This document shows, piece after piece, positions 53,102-61,092 of a stretch of 64,000 bases of DNA. Source of the stretch: JALZAI01 sp038212215 (GTDB lineage: Bacteria; Actinomycetota; Actinomycetes; Mycobacteriales; Jatrophihabitantaceae). The stretch is taken from positions 62,001 to 126,000 of the forward strand of contig JBBQUT010000005.1 in NCBI GenBank assembly GCA_038212215.1, in the 5' to 3' direction. Each line of letters opens with the position of its first letter. Positions within the stretch are counted from its first letter, which is position 1. Both the position numbers and the translations under genes were made by a program. Under the pieces are notes generated by a model, which had not been told where the DNA came from, did not search any database, and saw only the letters and a list, made by a program, of their open reading frames with translations.

Positions 53102-53219
53102 ACGTGGCCGCTCGGCATGCGGCGATTTGGCCACCCAGAGCGCCGCTACCGCCCGCTGCGCAGGCCGCTGGATCGTGGGCTAGCTCCGCGCGATCGACAT
53201 CGTCGCAGCTCAGCCAGGG

Positions 53220-53570
53220 CTACGCCGCGAGCGCTTGCTTGCGCTGCTTCTTGGCGACCTTCTTGGCAGCCTTCTTCTGCGCGCGTGAGGGCGGCGGCGG
53301 GGGCGGTTCGTTGCCGCTGATCACCCGGAAAGTTTCCTCGGCGCCCTTGCGGGTCAGCAGCTGCGAAGCGGTAACACCGACCGCAGAGAGCGCCGACCAG
53401 ACCACCGCGTCGCTCCAGCGCACGCCGGCGTCCTTGGGGTTGCGCTTCTCGACGTCAGGTCGCAGCGCCGCCCACACCCGGGCAATCACTTTGCGTACCG
53501 CGATTGCGATCGGGATGCGCAGGGCGAGCGTCAGGATCTTCATGACGAACTTCCCGCCTGATGCGGCCAT
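53220..53570 (-). CDS. DUF4235 family small membrane protein
   Basis: This 116-residue protein starts with an amphipathic/hydrophobic segment (MKILTLALRIPIAIAVRKVIARVWAAL). It has the DUF4235 core (WSDAVVWSALSAVGVTASQLLTRKGAEETFR) with one or two membrane helices. It ends in an unusual proline run (PPPPPPS) and a strongly basic tail (RAQKKAAKKVAKKQRKQ). The basic tail is probably cytoplasmic and may touch nucleic acid or lipids. The long open frame upstream of ATG 53570 overlaps the udgB gene and is not coding. Function unknown. Confidence 0.8.
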   Translation of the reverse strand: MAASGGKFVMKILTLALRIPIAIAVRKVIARVWAALRPDVEKRNPKDAGVRWSDAVVWSALSAVGVTASQLLTRKGAEETFRVISGNEPPPPPPSRAQKKAAKKVAKKQRKQALAA

Positions 53571-53627
53571 CGTCGCTCCGTCCGTGAGGGTGCTGATCAG
53601 CGTAGTGCTTGCTGGCAGGCTGGCTGC

Positions 53628-54314
53628 GTGTACGCCAGCCTGAGCGAGGTCGCGGCCGCAGTCACCGATTGTCGGGCCTGCCCGCGGCTGGTCGCGTGGC
53701 GAGAACAGGTCGCCCGGGACAAGCGCGCCGCATTCGCCACGCAAGAGTACTGGGGCCGTCCGGTTCCGGGCTTCGGCGATCCGGACGCCCGGATGCTCGT
53801 TGTCGGCCTCGCACCGGCCGCGCACGGGGCGAACCGCACCGGCCGGATGTTCACCGGTGACCGCAGCGGCGACTGGCTCTACGCGGCCCTGCATCGCGCG
53901 GGGTTGGCCAACCAGCCGACGTCGGTGTCCGCCGACGACGGGCTCGTGCTGCGCGACGTCTACATCGGCGCAGCCGTGCGCTGCGCCCCGCCGGCGAACA
54001 AGCCCACGCCCGTCGAACGCGACACGTGCCGCCCCTGGCTGGTGCGTGAACTGGAACTGCTCTGGCCGCGGCTGCGCACGATCGTCGTGCTCGGCGGGTT
54101 CGGCTGGTCGGCCTGGTGGCCGGCGCTGCGGGCGTTCGGCGCGGATGTTCCCGCTCGGGTGCCCCCGTTCGGGCACGGCGTCGAGGTCGAGGTGTCCGGT
54201 CGGACGGTTCTCGGTTGCTACCACGTGAGCCAGCAGAACACGTTCACCGGACGTCTCACCGAAGCGATGCTCGACGCCGTGCTCGCGAGAGCGTGCTTGC
54301 TCACAGCACGGTGA
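53628..54314 (+). CDS. udgB: Family-5 uracil-DNA glycosylase (UdgB)
   Basis: This 228-residue DNA repair enzyme of the UDG superfamily acts on uracil, hypoxanthine and ethenocytosine. The motif GLAPAAHGANRTGRMFTGDRSGDW is the family-5 active site, and CYHVSQQNTFTGRLT closes the DNA-binding site. An iron-sulfur cluster is indicated by CRACPRL and CAPPANKPTP...CRPWL. It has no Asp in motif 1, as expected for UdgB. It is transcribed divergently from the DUF4235 gene, with 57 bases between starts. Confidence 0.92.
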   Translation: MYASLSEVAAAVTDCRACPRLVAWREQVARDKRAAFATQEYWGRPVPGFGDPDARMLVVGLAPAAHGANRTGRMFTGDRSGDWLYAALHRAGLANQPTSVSADDGLVLRDVYIGAAVRCAPPANKPTPVERDTCRPWLVRELELLWPRLRTIVVLGGFGWSAWWPALRAFGADVPARVPPFGHGVEVEVSGRTVLGCYHVSQQNTFTGRLTEAMLDAVLARACLLTAR

Positions 54315-54343
54315 CCGCCGCGATTCCGGCAGGCCGGCAGGGC

Positions 54344-54349
54344 TAGTTT
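54344..54349 (+). promoter_or_regulatory. Candidate -10 box of ndh
   Basis: TAGTTT ends seven bases before the ndh ATG, consistent with a leaderless transcript. No -35 match. Confidence 0.35.
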
Positions 54350-54356
54350 CGACGCT

Positions 54357-55694
54357 ATGACAGCAGTGCAGCATCCGGTCCGCATCCTCATCGTCGGGGG
54401 CGGCTACGTCGGGATGTACACCGCCCTGGCACTGCAAAAGCACCTGTCCCGCGGCGCTGCCGACATCACTGTCGTCGACCCGCAGTCGAACATGACCTAC
54501 CAGCCATTCCTGCCGGAAGCGGCTGCCGGCAGCGTCGAACCACGTCACGTTGTCGTGCCGCTGCGCAAAGTGCTGCGCAAGTGCACCGTCATCACCGGTG
54601 CCGTTACCGGCATCGTCCACGCCAAGAAGCAGGTGAGCATCAAACCGCAGACAGGCGAGGAATACGCCTTCGGCTACGACCTGCTGGTCGTCTGTCCCGG
54701 CTCGATCTCGCGAATCCTGCCCATTCCCGGGCTGGCCGAGAACGGCATTGGTTTCAAAACCATCGGCGAGGCCATCTACCTGCGCAACCACGTGCTGTCG
54801 CGCCTCGATCTCGCCGCGTCCACGAATGACCCGGTGCAACGTCGCCGGGCGCTGACATTTGTCTTTGTCGGGGGTGGTTACGCGGGCGTCGAGGCGATGG
54901 CGGAGTTGGAGGACATGGCCCGCTACGCGCTGCGCTACGTGCGCGCGATCGACGATCGCGAGATGCGCTGGGTGCTGGTCGAGGCCGCAGGCCGGATCAT
55001 GCCCGAGGTGTCGGTGCGATTGTCGTCCTACACCGTGGATCGGCTAGTGGAACGCGACATCGACGTCCGGCTCAACACGATGCTCAAGTCCGCTGTGGAC
55101 GGACGAGCCGTCCTCTCCGACGGCGACGAGTTCGATGCGGGGACGCTGGTCTGGACCGCCGGGGTCAAGGCCAGCCCGATGCTGGAATCGACCGACCTGC
55201 CGCGCGACGACAAGGGCCGGCTGCCATGCGCTGCGAACCTGAGCGTCAAGGGCGTGACCGGCGTCTTCGCGGCGGGCGACTGCGCGGCCGTTCCGGACCT
55301 CGCCAGCTCCGACCCGAACGCGCTCTGTGGGCCGAGCGCACAGCACGCCGTGCGGCAGGCCAAGGTGCTTGCGGCCAATATCGCCTCGACGGTTCGGGGC
55401 GGCACACTGCGTGACTACCGGCACAAGTATGTGGGCTCAGTGGCCTCGCTCGGGTTGTACCGCGGAGTCGCCGAGCTCTACGGGATCAAGGTTCGTGGAC
55501 CGCTCGCCTGGTTCATCCACCGCACCTATCACGTGTCGCGGATGCCGACATTGAACAGGAAGGTGCGGGTCATCGCCGACTGGACGGCCGCGCTGCTGTT
55601 CCGTCGTGAGGTGGTGTCGCTGGGGCAGTTGCAGTCGCCGCGCTACGAGTTCGAGGAAGCTTCCGGCGCGCGTCGCGTACCGGAGATCGACTAG
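54357..55694 (+). CDS. ndh: Type II NADH dehydrogenase
   Basis: This 445-residue membrane-associated flavoprotein passes electrons from NADH to menaquinone without pumping protons. FAD and NADH binding sites are visible as IVGGGYVGMYTALAL and FVGGGYAGVEAMAEL. The quinone region includes GVFAAGDCAAVPD and AQHAVRQAKVLAANI. The C-terminal amphipathic region (AWFIHRTYHVSRMP) attaches it to the membrane. Length and motifs match actinobacterial NDH-2. Its 3' end overlaps the convergent thioesterase gene by four bases. Confidence 0.93.
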   Translation: MTAVQHPVRILIVGGGYVGMYTALALQKHLSRGAADITVVDPQSNMTYQPFLPEAAAGSVEPRHVVVPLRKVLRKCTVITGAVTGIVHAKKQVSIKPQTGEEYAFGYDLLVVCPGSISRILPIPGLAENGIGFKTIGEAIYLRNHVLSRLDLAASTNDPVQRRRALTFVFVGGGYAGVEAMAELEDMARYALRYVRAIDDREMRWVLVEAAGRIMPEVSVRLSSYTVDRLVERDIDVRLNTMLKSAVDGRAVLSDGDEFDAGTLVWTAGVKASPMLESTDLPRDDKGRLPCAANLSVKGVTGVFAAGDCAAVPDLASSDPNALCGPSAQHAVRQAKVLAANIASTVRGGTLRDYRHKYVGSVASLGLYRGVAELYGIKVRGPLAWFIHRTYHVSRMPTLNRKVRVIADWTAALLFRREVVSLGQLQSPRYEFEEASGARRVPEID

Positions 55695-56065
55695 TTCGCT
55701 TCCAGCCGCGCGCGGATGTCGGGGGGTACCGGGGTCGGCCTGCCGTCGGGATCGGTCACTACATAGGTCGTTTCGACCCGGCAGCAGTCCCGCCCGCTAG
55801 CGGTGAGCTCGAAGTGCAGCGTGAAGCTCGTCCGCCCGACGCCGGCACAGCTGACATCGACGGACACGACGTCTCCTAGGCGCGCGGAGCCGGTCCACAC
55901 CAGTTTCGATGCGACGAGCCGCACCTGCTCGGCGAGATCGCTCAGCTCACGCGCCGCGAAGAACGTGCTGGACGCCTCGTCGCAATAGAGCAGGTAGTGC
56001 GAGTTGAACACGACCCGCTGGACGTCGACCTCGGCGAAGCGCACCGGTGCGCTCCAGCGGGTCAC
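55691..56065 (-). CDS. Acyl-CoA thioesterase, 4-hydroxybenzoyl-CoA type
   Basis: This 124-residue hot-dog-fold thioesterase has the motif RFAEVDVQRVVFNSHYLLYCDEA, in which the aspartate and the tyrosine of the YLLYCDEA stretch lie at the expected active-site places. VWTGSARLGDVVSVDV forms the next strand. These enzymes release fatty or aromatic acids from CoA. The GTG start overlaps the stop of the upstream SRPBCC-like gene by four bases (GTGA). Substrate is unknown. Confidence 0.85.
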   Translation of the reverse strand: MTRWSAPVRFAEVDVQRVVFNSHYLLYCDEASSTFFAARELSDLAEQVRLVASKLVWTGSARLGDVVSVDVSCAGVGRTSFTLHFELTASGRDCCRVETTYVVTDPDGRPTPVPPDIRARLEAN

Positions 56066-56655
56066 GCCCGGACCCGTTCGCGCAGACCAGCGAACAGCCC
56101 GGCGATTGTCAGCCAGTCGAACAGGCCGCCCGCAGCGGCTAGGACGCGGTGGGCGGCGCGGATGCGCAAGCGGATGTGCAACCGGCTGCGTCCGCCGAGA
56201 TCGGTGAGCACGAGCGTCCACGAGATCGCCAACACGTCGCCGGACATCTCCACGGGCCACCGGAGGCGGTTCTTGCGGTCGCGCAGGGACAGGTAGGCCA
56301 GCGCATGTGGGGCGTCGATGGTCATTGCGCGAAGCACCGGCGCGCCGGGCCCCCAGTCGGCGACGTCGTCACCGACCGCGAGGGACTGCCACGTCTGGTC
56401 CAGGTGCCGCAGGGCCCGCTTGCCCCGCGGCAGCAGCACCTCCAGGCGCCTGGGCAAGTACCAGCCGGCCCGCTGCTTGCCCAACTGGACGAGCCACGGC
56501 CACGCGGCGTCCGGCGGCGTGTCGAGTGTGCAGGCGCGATCGATCGCGAAGGTTGCGTCCGGGACGAGGTCGTCGCCCGGTAGCACCGCCGCGACCTCGG
56601 CGTCCGTGACGCCCGAGCGCCACGCAAGCGCGCGGACCTGCCGCAGAGTTCCCAT
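56062..56655 (-). CDS. SRPBCC-superfamily protein (START-like)
   Basis: This 197-residue soluble protein has an alpha-beta grip pattern. CTLDTPPDAAWPWLVQLGKQRAGWY is followed by a proline/arginine linker, then VLRAMTIDAPHALAYLSL, SGDVLAISWTLVLTDLGGRSRLHIRLRIRA and a long C-terminal helix. This arrangement occurs in polyketide-cyclase-like or START proteins that bind lipids. It is co-translated with the thioesterase. No catalytic residues are clear, so ligand binding only is suggested. Confidence 0.7.
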   Translation of the reverse strand: MGTLRQVRALAWRSGVTDAEVAAVLPGDDLVPDATFAIDRACTLDTPPDAAWPWLVQLGKQRAGWYLPRRLEVLLPRGKRALRHLDQTWQSLAVGDDVADWGPGAPVLRAMTIDAPHALAYLSLRDRKNRLRWPVEMSGDVLAISWTLVLTDLGGRSRLHIRLRIRAAHRVLAAAGGLFDWLTIAGLFAGLRERVRA

Positions 56656-56699
56656 GCCGCAATCCTGCCGCAGGCAGAATAGGCACGCGAGATCGCTAG

Positions 56700-56772
56700 G
56701 CCCCCGTAGCCCAATGGCAGAGGCAGACCCCTTAAAAGGGTTCCAGTGTCGGTTCGAGTCCGACCGGGGGTA
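56700..56772 (+). tRNA. tRNA with UAA anticodon and short variable arm (class I)
   Basis: This is a complete 73-base cloverleaf. Acceptor GCCCCCG pairs with CGGGGGT (G1-U72 wobble). The D arm is GCCCAATGGCAGAGGC, the anticodon stem GACCC/GGGTT with loop CTTAAAA, the variable loop a short CCAGT, and the T arm GTCGG-TTCGAGT-CCGAC. The discriminator is A; CCA is not encoded. The loop gives the anticodon UAA (codon UUA, Leu). Leucine tRNAs have long variable arms, so this is either mischarged, an unusual isoacceptor or another identity. It lies between the SRPBCC and DUF5302 genes. Confidence 0.85.
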
Positions 56773-56809
56773 CGCGCGGCCGCTCAGCCGCTTCCGCGGC
56801 GGTAGCCGC

Positions 56810-57019
56810 TCAGCCGCTCTTGCGGCGGAAGGTGCGCTTGCCGCCGGCACGCTCGTGCGCGCCATGAACCTTCGAGTCGCCGTGCGCGTCGGTGCTATTC
56901 GCGTGGTGCTGGCCGCGTTTGCGTTCGAGCGCGGCGCGGAACCGGTCCTTTGTTGCGTCCGGAGCCTCGCTGGCAGGGGTGTCCTCAGCGGGTGTGTCGT
57001 CGGCATCGGTGTCGGGCAT
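56810..57019 (-). CDS. DUF5302 family small protein
   Basis: This 69-residue hydrophilic protein is typical of a small actinobacterial family. It has an acidic N-terminus (DTDADDTPAEDTPA), then KDRFRAALERKRGQHHAN, and ends RAGGKRTFRRKSG. It probably binds nucleic acid or another protein through the basic tail, but its function is not known. I take ATG 57019; another ATG lies six codons upstream. It lies between the tRNA and the F420-linked reductase gene. Confidence 0.75.
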   Translation of the reverse strand: MPDTDADDTPAEDTPASEAPDATKDRFRAALERKRGQHHANSTDAHGDSKVHGAHERAGGKRTFRRKSG

Positions 57020-57079
57020 GGGGCCAGCCTGACACACCGGCTGACGATCGCGACTGCTGCGCGCGCAAAGCGAGCCCGA

Positions 57080-57487
57080 TCAGGCGCGCTCCAGCACCAC
57101 GATCGGGATCTCGCGGTCGGTTTTGGTCTGGTATTCGTCGTAGTCCGGCCAGACCTCGGTCATGTGCCGCCACATCGCCGGTTTCTCCTGCGCCGTTGCG
57201 GTGCGAGCGCGGGCACGGAACCGCTCGCCCTTGATCTGTATCTCGACATTCGGCTCGTCCACCAGATTGAGGTACCAGTCCGGTGCTTCCGGGGCGCCGC
57301 CCTTGGACGCCACGACCAGCTGGTCATTGCCGAAGTCGCGGTAGATGAGCGGATGGACACGCTGCTTGCCCGACTTCCGGCCGGTCGTGAAGAGCAGCAG
57401 GATCGTCGTCCCGTTGTTCCAGTCGTAGCCCTGCGCGCCGTCAGTCTCCAGGTAACGGTCAATGTGTTGCTGTCCGAAAAGGGTCAT
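57080..57487 (-). CDS. F420H2-dependent nitroreductase/quinone reductase family protein (Ddn-like)
   Basis: This 135-residue split-beta-barrel enzyme belongs to the deazaflavin-dependent nitroreductase family. TILLLFTTGRKSGKQRVHPLIYRDFGNDQLVVASKGG holds the F420-phosphate-binding stretch, followed by PDWYLNLVDEPNVEIQI and the C-terminal MTEVWPDYDEYQTKT. These enzymes use F420H2 to reduce quinones and nitro-compounds. They depend on F420 made by fbiC and reduced by fgd, both 45 kb upstream in the window. It is divergent from lon. Confidence 0.88.
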   Translation of the reverse strand: MTLFGQQHIDRYLETDGAQGYDWNNGTTILLLFTTGRKSGKQRVHPLIYRDFGNDQLVVASKGGAPEAPDWYLNLVDEPNVEIQIKGERFRARARTATAQEKPAMWRHMTEVWPDYDEYQTKTDREIPIVVLERA

Positions 57488-57579
57488 GGCGCAAGTGTGC
57501 CCGTCCGAACCAGGCTTTGTCCCACCCCCGGTTCGCTGTGAGCGGACACTCGCTCGGGAACATTCGGCGCTGCCCCCGC

Positions 57580-57600
57580 CTTGAGCCGGTGTGACTCAAT
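57580..57600. promoter_or_regulatory. HAIR element, HspR operator, upstream of lon
   Basis: CTTGAG, then eight bases, then ACTCAA matches the HspR-associated inverted repeat CTTGAGT-N7-ACTCAAG at 12 of 14 positions. It lies 39 bases before the lon ATG. HspR represses lon, dnaK and clpB in streptomycetes, so heat induction of lon is expected. Confidence 0.75.
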
Positions 57601-57638
57601 CTGGTCAGGACGAACTCCCAGGACACGGAGACAAGGAC

Positions 57639-59969
57639 ATGACTGAACGACTTCTGCCGGCGATCAAGCTGCCGATGCTTTCCCTCAGCGACGTTGTCGT
57701 GTTGCCGGGCATGGTCGTTCCGGTCGAGCTCGACGACGCCGCCCGCGCCGCGGTCGAGGCGGCCCGCTCCAGCGCCGAGGGCCAGTTGCTCGTCGCGCCC
57801 CGCCTCGCCGACCGCTACCCCGGCTACGGCGCCATCGCGACGATCGAACAGATCGGCCGGCTGCCTGGCGGTGAAAGCGCCGCGGTGCTGCGGGCGAGCG
57901 CCCGCGCCAAGATCGGGTCCGGGGTGACCGGGCCAGGCACAGCCCTCTGGGTCGAGGCCGAGCCCATCGATGATCCCGAACCGACCGAGCACTCCCGCGA
58001 GCAAGCCGCGGAGTACAAGCGACTCATGATCGCGATCCTGCAGCGCCGCAACGCCTGGCAGGTGATCGACACCGTGCAGCGCGTGAGCGACCCGTCGGAG
58101 CTCGCCGACATGGCTGGCTACTCGTCCTATCTCAACAACGAGCAGAAGCGTGAGCTGCTGGAAACGTCCGACGTGTCCGGGCGGCTGGATCGAGTGATCG
58201 AGTGGGCTCGCGACCAGCTGGCCGAGCTCGAAGTATCGGAGAAGATTCGCGAGGACGTGCGCGAAGGCATGGACAAGCGCCAGCGCGAGTTCCTGCTGCG
58301 CGAGCAGCTCACTGCCATCCGTAAGGAACTCGGTGAGGACGAACCCGCGGGCGCCGACGACTACCGGGGTCGCGTCGAGGCCGCCGACCTGCCCGACAAG
58401 GTGCGTGAGGCTGCCCTGCGTGAGGTCGGCAAGCTCGAGCGAGCCTCCGACCAGAGCCCGGACGCCGGCTGGATCCGCACGTGGCTGGATACCGTGCTCG
58501 AATTGCCGTGGAACGTGCGCACCACCGACAACGCCGACGTAACTGCGGCGCGGGCGGTGCTCGACGCCGACCACCACGGCCTGGACGACGTCAAAGACCG
58601 GATCACCGAGTATCTAGCTGTTCGTGCTCGGCGCGCGTCCCAAGGATTGTCGGTCGTGGGTGGACGTGGCTCCGGTGCGGTGCTGGCCCTCGTCGGGCCT
58701 CCCGGCGTCGGCAAGACTTCCCTCGGCGAGTCGGTCGCCCGGGCACTGGATCGCAAGTTCGTCCGGGTTTCGCTCGGCGGGGTGCGTGACGAGGCCGAAA
58801 TTCGCGGCCACCGGCGGACCTACGTGGGCGCGCTCCCCGGCCGAATCGTGCGGGCGATCAGCGACGCCGGTTCGATGAACCCGGTCGTCTTGCTGGACGA
58901 GGTCGACAAGCTCGGCGCGGACTTCCGCGGCGACCCTGCGTCCGCGCTGCTCGAGGTCCTCGACCCGGCGCAGAACCACACCTTCCGCGACCACTACCTG
59001 GAGGTCGAACTCGACCTCTCCGACGTCGTGTTCCTGGCCACCGCGAACGTCGCTGACACCATCCCGCCGGCCCTGCTGGATCGGATGGAGGTCGTGAGCC
59101 TCGACGGTTACACCGAGGACGACAAGGTCGTGATCGCACGGCAGCACCTGCTGCCCCGTCAGCTGTCACGCACTGCGTTGACCGATGCGGACGTCACGAT
59201 CTCAGACGAGGCGGTGCGGCTGATCGCGGCGGAGTACACCCGCGAGGCCGGTGTGCGGCAGCTGGAGCGATCTCTGGCCCGCGTGCTGCGCAAGGTCGCG
59301 ACGCGTCTGGCTGCGGACAGCGCGCCGATCGCCATCGGGGTCGCCGAGCTACGTGACTATCTCGGCCGGCCGCGGTTCACCCCGGAGTCGGCCGAGCGCA
59401 CTGCTGTCGCCGGCGTGGCGACCGGACTGGCAGTGACGGGCACCGGTGGCGACGTGCTCTTCATCGAAGCCACCGCGATGGACGGCGACCCGGGGCTGAC
59501 GCTGACGGGTCAGCTGGGCGATGTGATGAAGGAGTCGGCGCGAATCGCGCTGTCCTACCTTCGTTCGCACGGCGCGTCCAGCGGAATCGACACCGCGGCG
59601 CTGAACCGGGCTGTGCACCTGCACGTGCCCGCTGGCGCCGTTCCGAAGGACGGGCCGTCGGCCGGGGTCACCATGGTGACCGCGCTGGCCTCGCTCGCGA
59701 CCGGACGGCCAGTGCGCGCGGACGTGGGCATGACCGGTGAGGTAACTCTGAACGGGCGGGTGCTGCCGATCGGCGGGGTGAAGCAGAAGTTGCTCGCGGC
59801 GCAACGCGCCGGCCTGAAAACCGTGTTCATCCCGCAGCGCAACGAGCCCGATCTCGACGATGTGCCCGCCGAGGTGCTTGCGGCGCTCGACGTGCGGCCG
59901 GTCGCCGATGTGGGCGACATCCTCGGCTACGCGCTGGAGGATGTCGTGGCAGTAGCCGCCGCAGCCTGA
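57639..59969 (+). CDS. lon: ATP-dependent protease Lon
   Basis: This 776-residue cytosolic protease degrades damaged and regulatory proteins. An N-terminal substrate-binding domain starts LPAIKLPMLSLSDVVVLPGMVVP. The AAA+ module has Walker A GPPGVGKTSL and Walker B VVLLDEVDKLG. The C-terminal protease has Ser674 in KDGPSAG and the catalytic lysine at 715-717 (GGVKQK). ATG 57639 has GGAG eight bases upstream; the GTG at 57591 falls inside the HspR operator and is unlikely. The HAIR operator indicates heat-shock control. Confidence 0.96.
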   Translation: MTERLLPAIKLPMLSLSDVVVLPGMVVPVELDDAARAAVEAARSSAEGQLLVAPRLADRYPGYGAIATIEQIGRLPGGESAAVLRASARAKIGSGVTGPGTALWVEAEPIDDPEPTEHSREQAAEYKRLMIAILQRRNAWQVIDTVQRVSDPSELADMAGYSSYLNNEQKRELLETSDVSGRLDRVIEWARDQLAELEVSEKIREDVREGMDKRQREFLLREQLTAIRKELGEDEPAGADDYRGRVEAADLPDKVREAALREVGKLERASDQSPDAGWIRTWLDTVLELPWNVRTTDNADVTAARAVLDADHHGLDDVKDRITEYLAVRARRASQGLSVVGGRGSGAVLALVGPPGVGKTSLGESVARALDRKFVRVSLGGVRDEAEIRGHRRTYVGALPGRIVRAISDAGSMNPVVLLDEVDKLGADFRGDPASALLEVLDPAQNHTFRDHYLEVELDLSDVVFLATANVADTIPPALLDRMEVVSLDGYTEDDKVVIARQHLLPRQLSRTALTDADVTISDEAVRLIAAEYTREAGVRQLERSLARVLRKVATRLAADSAPIAIGVAELRDYLGRPRFTPESAERTAVAGVATGLAVTGTGGDVLFIEATAMDGDPGLTLTGQLGDVMKESARIALSYLRSHGASSGIDTAALNRAVHLHVPAGAVPKDGPSAGVTMVTALASLATGRPVRADVGMTGEVTLNGRVLPIGGVKQKLLAAQRAGLKTVFIPQRNEPDLDDVPAEVLAALDVRPVADVGDILGYALEDVVAVAAAA

Positions 59970-60030
59970 CACGGATGGGTGCGCTCGCGAGCCGAGTGGC
60001 GCAGACCTTTGCGCGACTCGGCTCGCACGG

Positions 60031-60987
60031 CTACCGGACGGCTCCGCCAGCCTTGAGCGTGCCGGGTGGTAACGGCGGAGCAGCGAGGCGGGTGCCAGCG
60101 CCCGCTACCGCACCGAACCGTTCGCTTGCGGTCCACTGCGTGCGGGCGTGCACGATCTCCTCGTTCGAGCGGGCCACGAAGTTCCACCACATGACGATCT
60201 GCTCGGCGAACGGTTCGCCGCCGAGCAACAGCACCTGGGCGCCGTCACTGGACCGTAGCGCGAGATCGCGGCGCGCCGTGCCCAGGTAGAGCAAGGCGCC
60301 TGGCCGCAACTCGACGCCATCGACGTCGACACTGCCGCTGAGCGCCAGCAATGCGTGTTCGAAATCGGGCTCGAGCGGCACGAGCGCCTCAGCACCTCGT
60401 CCGAGGGCAAGCGATGCGCCAATTGTTGGGGAGTGCACGGTGCCCGCCGAGCTCGATCCAGCCATCGTGCCGAGGATCACCGTGAGAGTCAGACCCGCAG
60501 CGGTGAGGACGGGGAGATCGCGGTGATGTTCCCAGCTCGGAGCGGTGTCGCGCGCCGGCGACGGCAGCGCCACCCACAGTTGCACCCCATGCAGAAAGCT
60601 CGTGTGCGGGTCGGGGGAATGCTCGGCGTGCGCGATCGCGTGCCCGGCGCTCATCAGGCCCAGCTCGCCCGGCCGGATCACCGCGGAGTTGCCCAGGCTG
60701 TCGCAGTGGTGCACCTCGCCCGCGAGTAGCCAGCTGACTGTCTGCAGGCCCATGTGCGGATGCGGGGGCACGCGCATGCCTGGCTGCTGCGCGACATCAT
60801 CGGGTCCGTAGTGGTCGACGAAGCACCACGGGCCAACCAGACGGCGTCCAAGATTGGGTAGCAGGCGGCGAACAGTCGTGCCCGCGCCGAGCGCGACCTC
60901 GCGCCCCTGGAAGACCTCTCGGACCGGATGCGTTGCGGTGGCCGCCGTGCAATGCGCCAGACTGGGTGCCCGGTCCAGATTGCTCAT
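60031..60987 (-). CDS. Pirin family protein
   Basis: This bicupin protein of 318 residues has the metal site PHPHMGLQTVSWLLAGEVHH...E, typical of pirins with quercetinase-like activity or regulatory roles. A C-terminal cupin (GALLYLGTARRDLALR) completes it. I chose ATG 60987 (MSNLDRAP); the open frame continues to 61731 but overlaps the enoyl-CoA hydratase and has no similarity. It is divergent from the enoyl-CoA hydratase gene, with a GAGCGA-rich repeat between the starts. Confidence 0.88.
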   Translation of the reverse strand: MSNLDRAPSLAHCTAATATHPVREVFQGREVALGAGTTVRRLLPNLGRRLVGPWCFVDHYGPDDVAQQPGMRVPPHPHMGLQTVSWLLAGEVHHCDSLGNSAVIRPGELGLMSAGHAIAHAEHSPDPHTSFLHGVQLWVALPSPARDTAPSWEHHRDLPVLTAAGLTLTVILGTMAGSSSAGTVHSPTIGASLALGRGAEALVPLEPDFEHALLALSGSVDVDGVELRPGALLYLGTARRDLALRSSDGAQVLLLGGEPFAEQIVMWWNFVARSNEEIVHARTQWTASERFGAVAGAGTRLAAPPLPPGTLKAGGAVR

Positions 60988-60993
60988 CCCGTC

Positions 60994-61063
60994 CTCGCTT
61001 CGCTCGTTCGCGCGTGCGAGACGGTATGACGCTCGTTCGCTCGGCAAGCCTCGCTCGTGCAAC
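60994..61063. repeat. GAGCGA-type repeats before the enoyl-CoA hydratase gene
   Basis: Three TCGCTCG/CTCGTTCG words (the reverse complement of CGAGCGA) occur in 70 bases, around CTTCGCTCGTTCGCG, CGCTCGTTCGCTCGG and CCTCGCTCGTGC. The same family occurs at 48525 and 61922. Confidence 0.5.
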
Positions 61064-61092
61064 CAACGATAATATCGCCAAGGGAGCTGTGC

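Noticed and set aside
53102..53219. Possible tRNA between ppx and DUF4235
   Set aside because: No T-loop TTC-A pattern, cloverleaf or anticodon stem could be formed on either strand.
57591..57638. Earlier GTG start of Lon
   Set aside because: It lies inside the HspR operator and has no ribosome-binding site.
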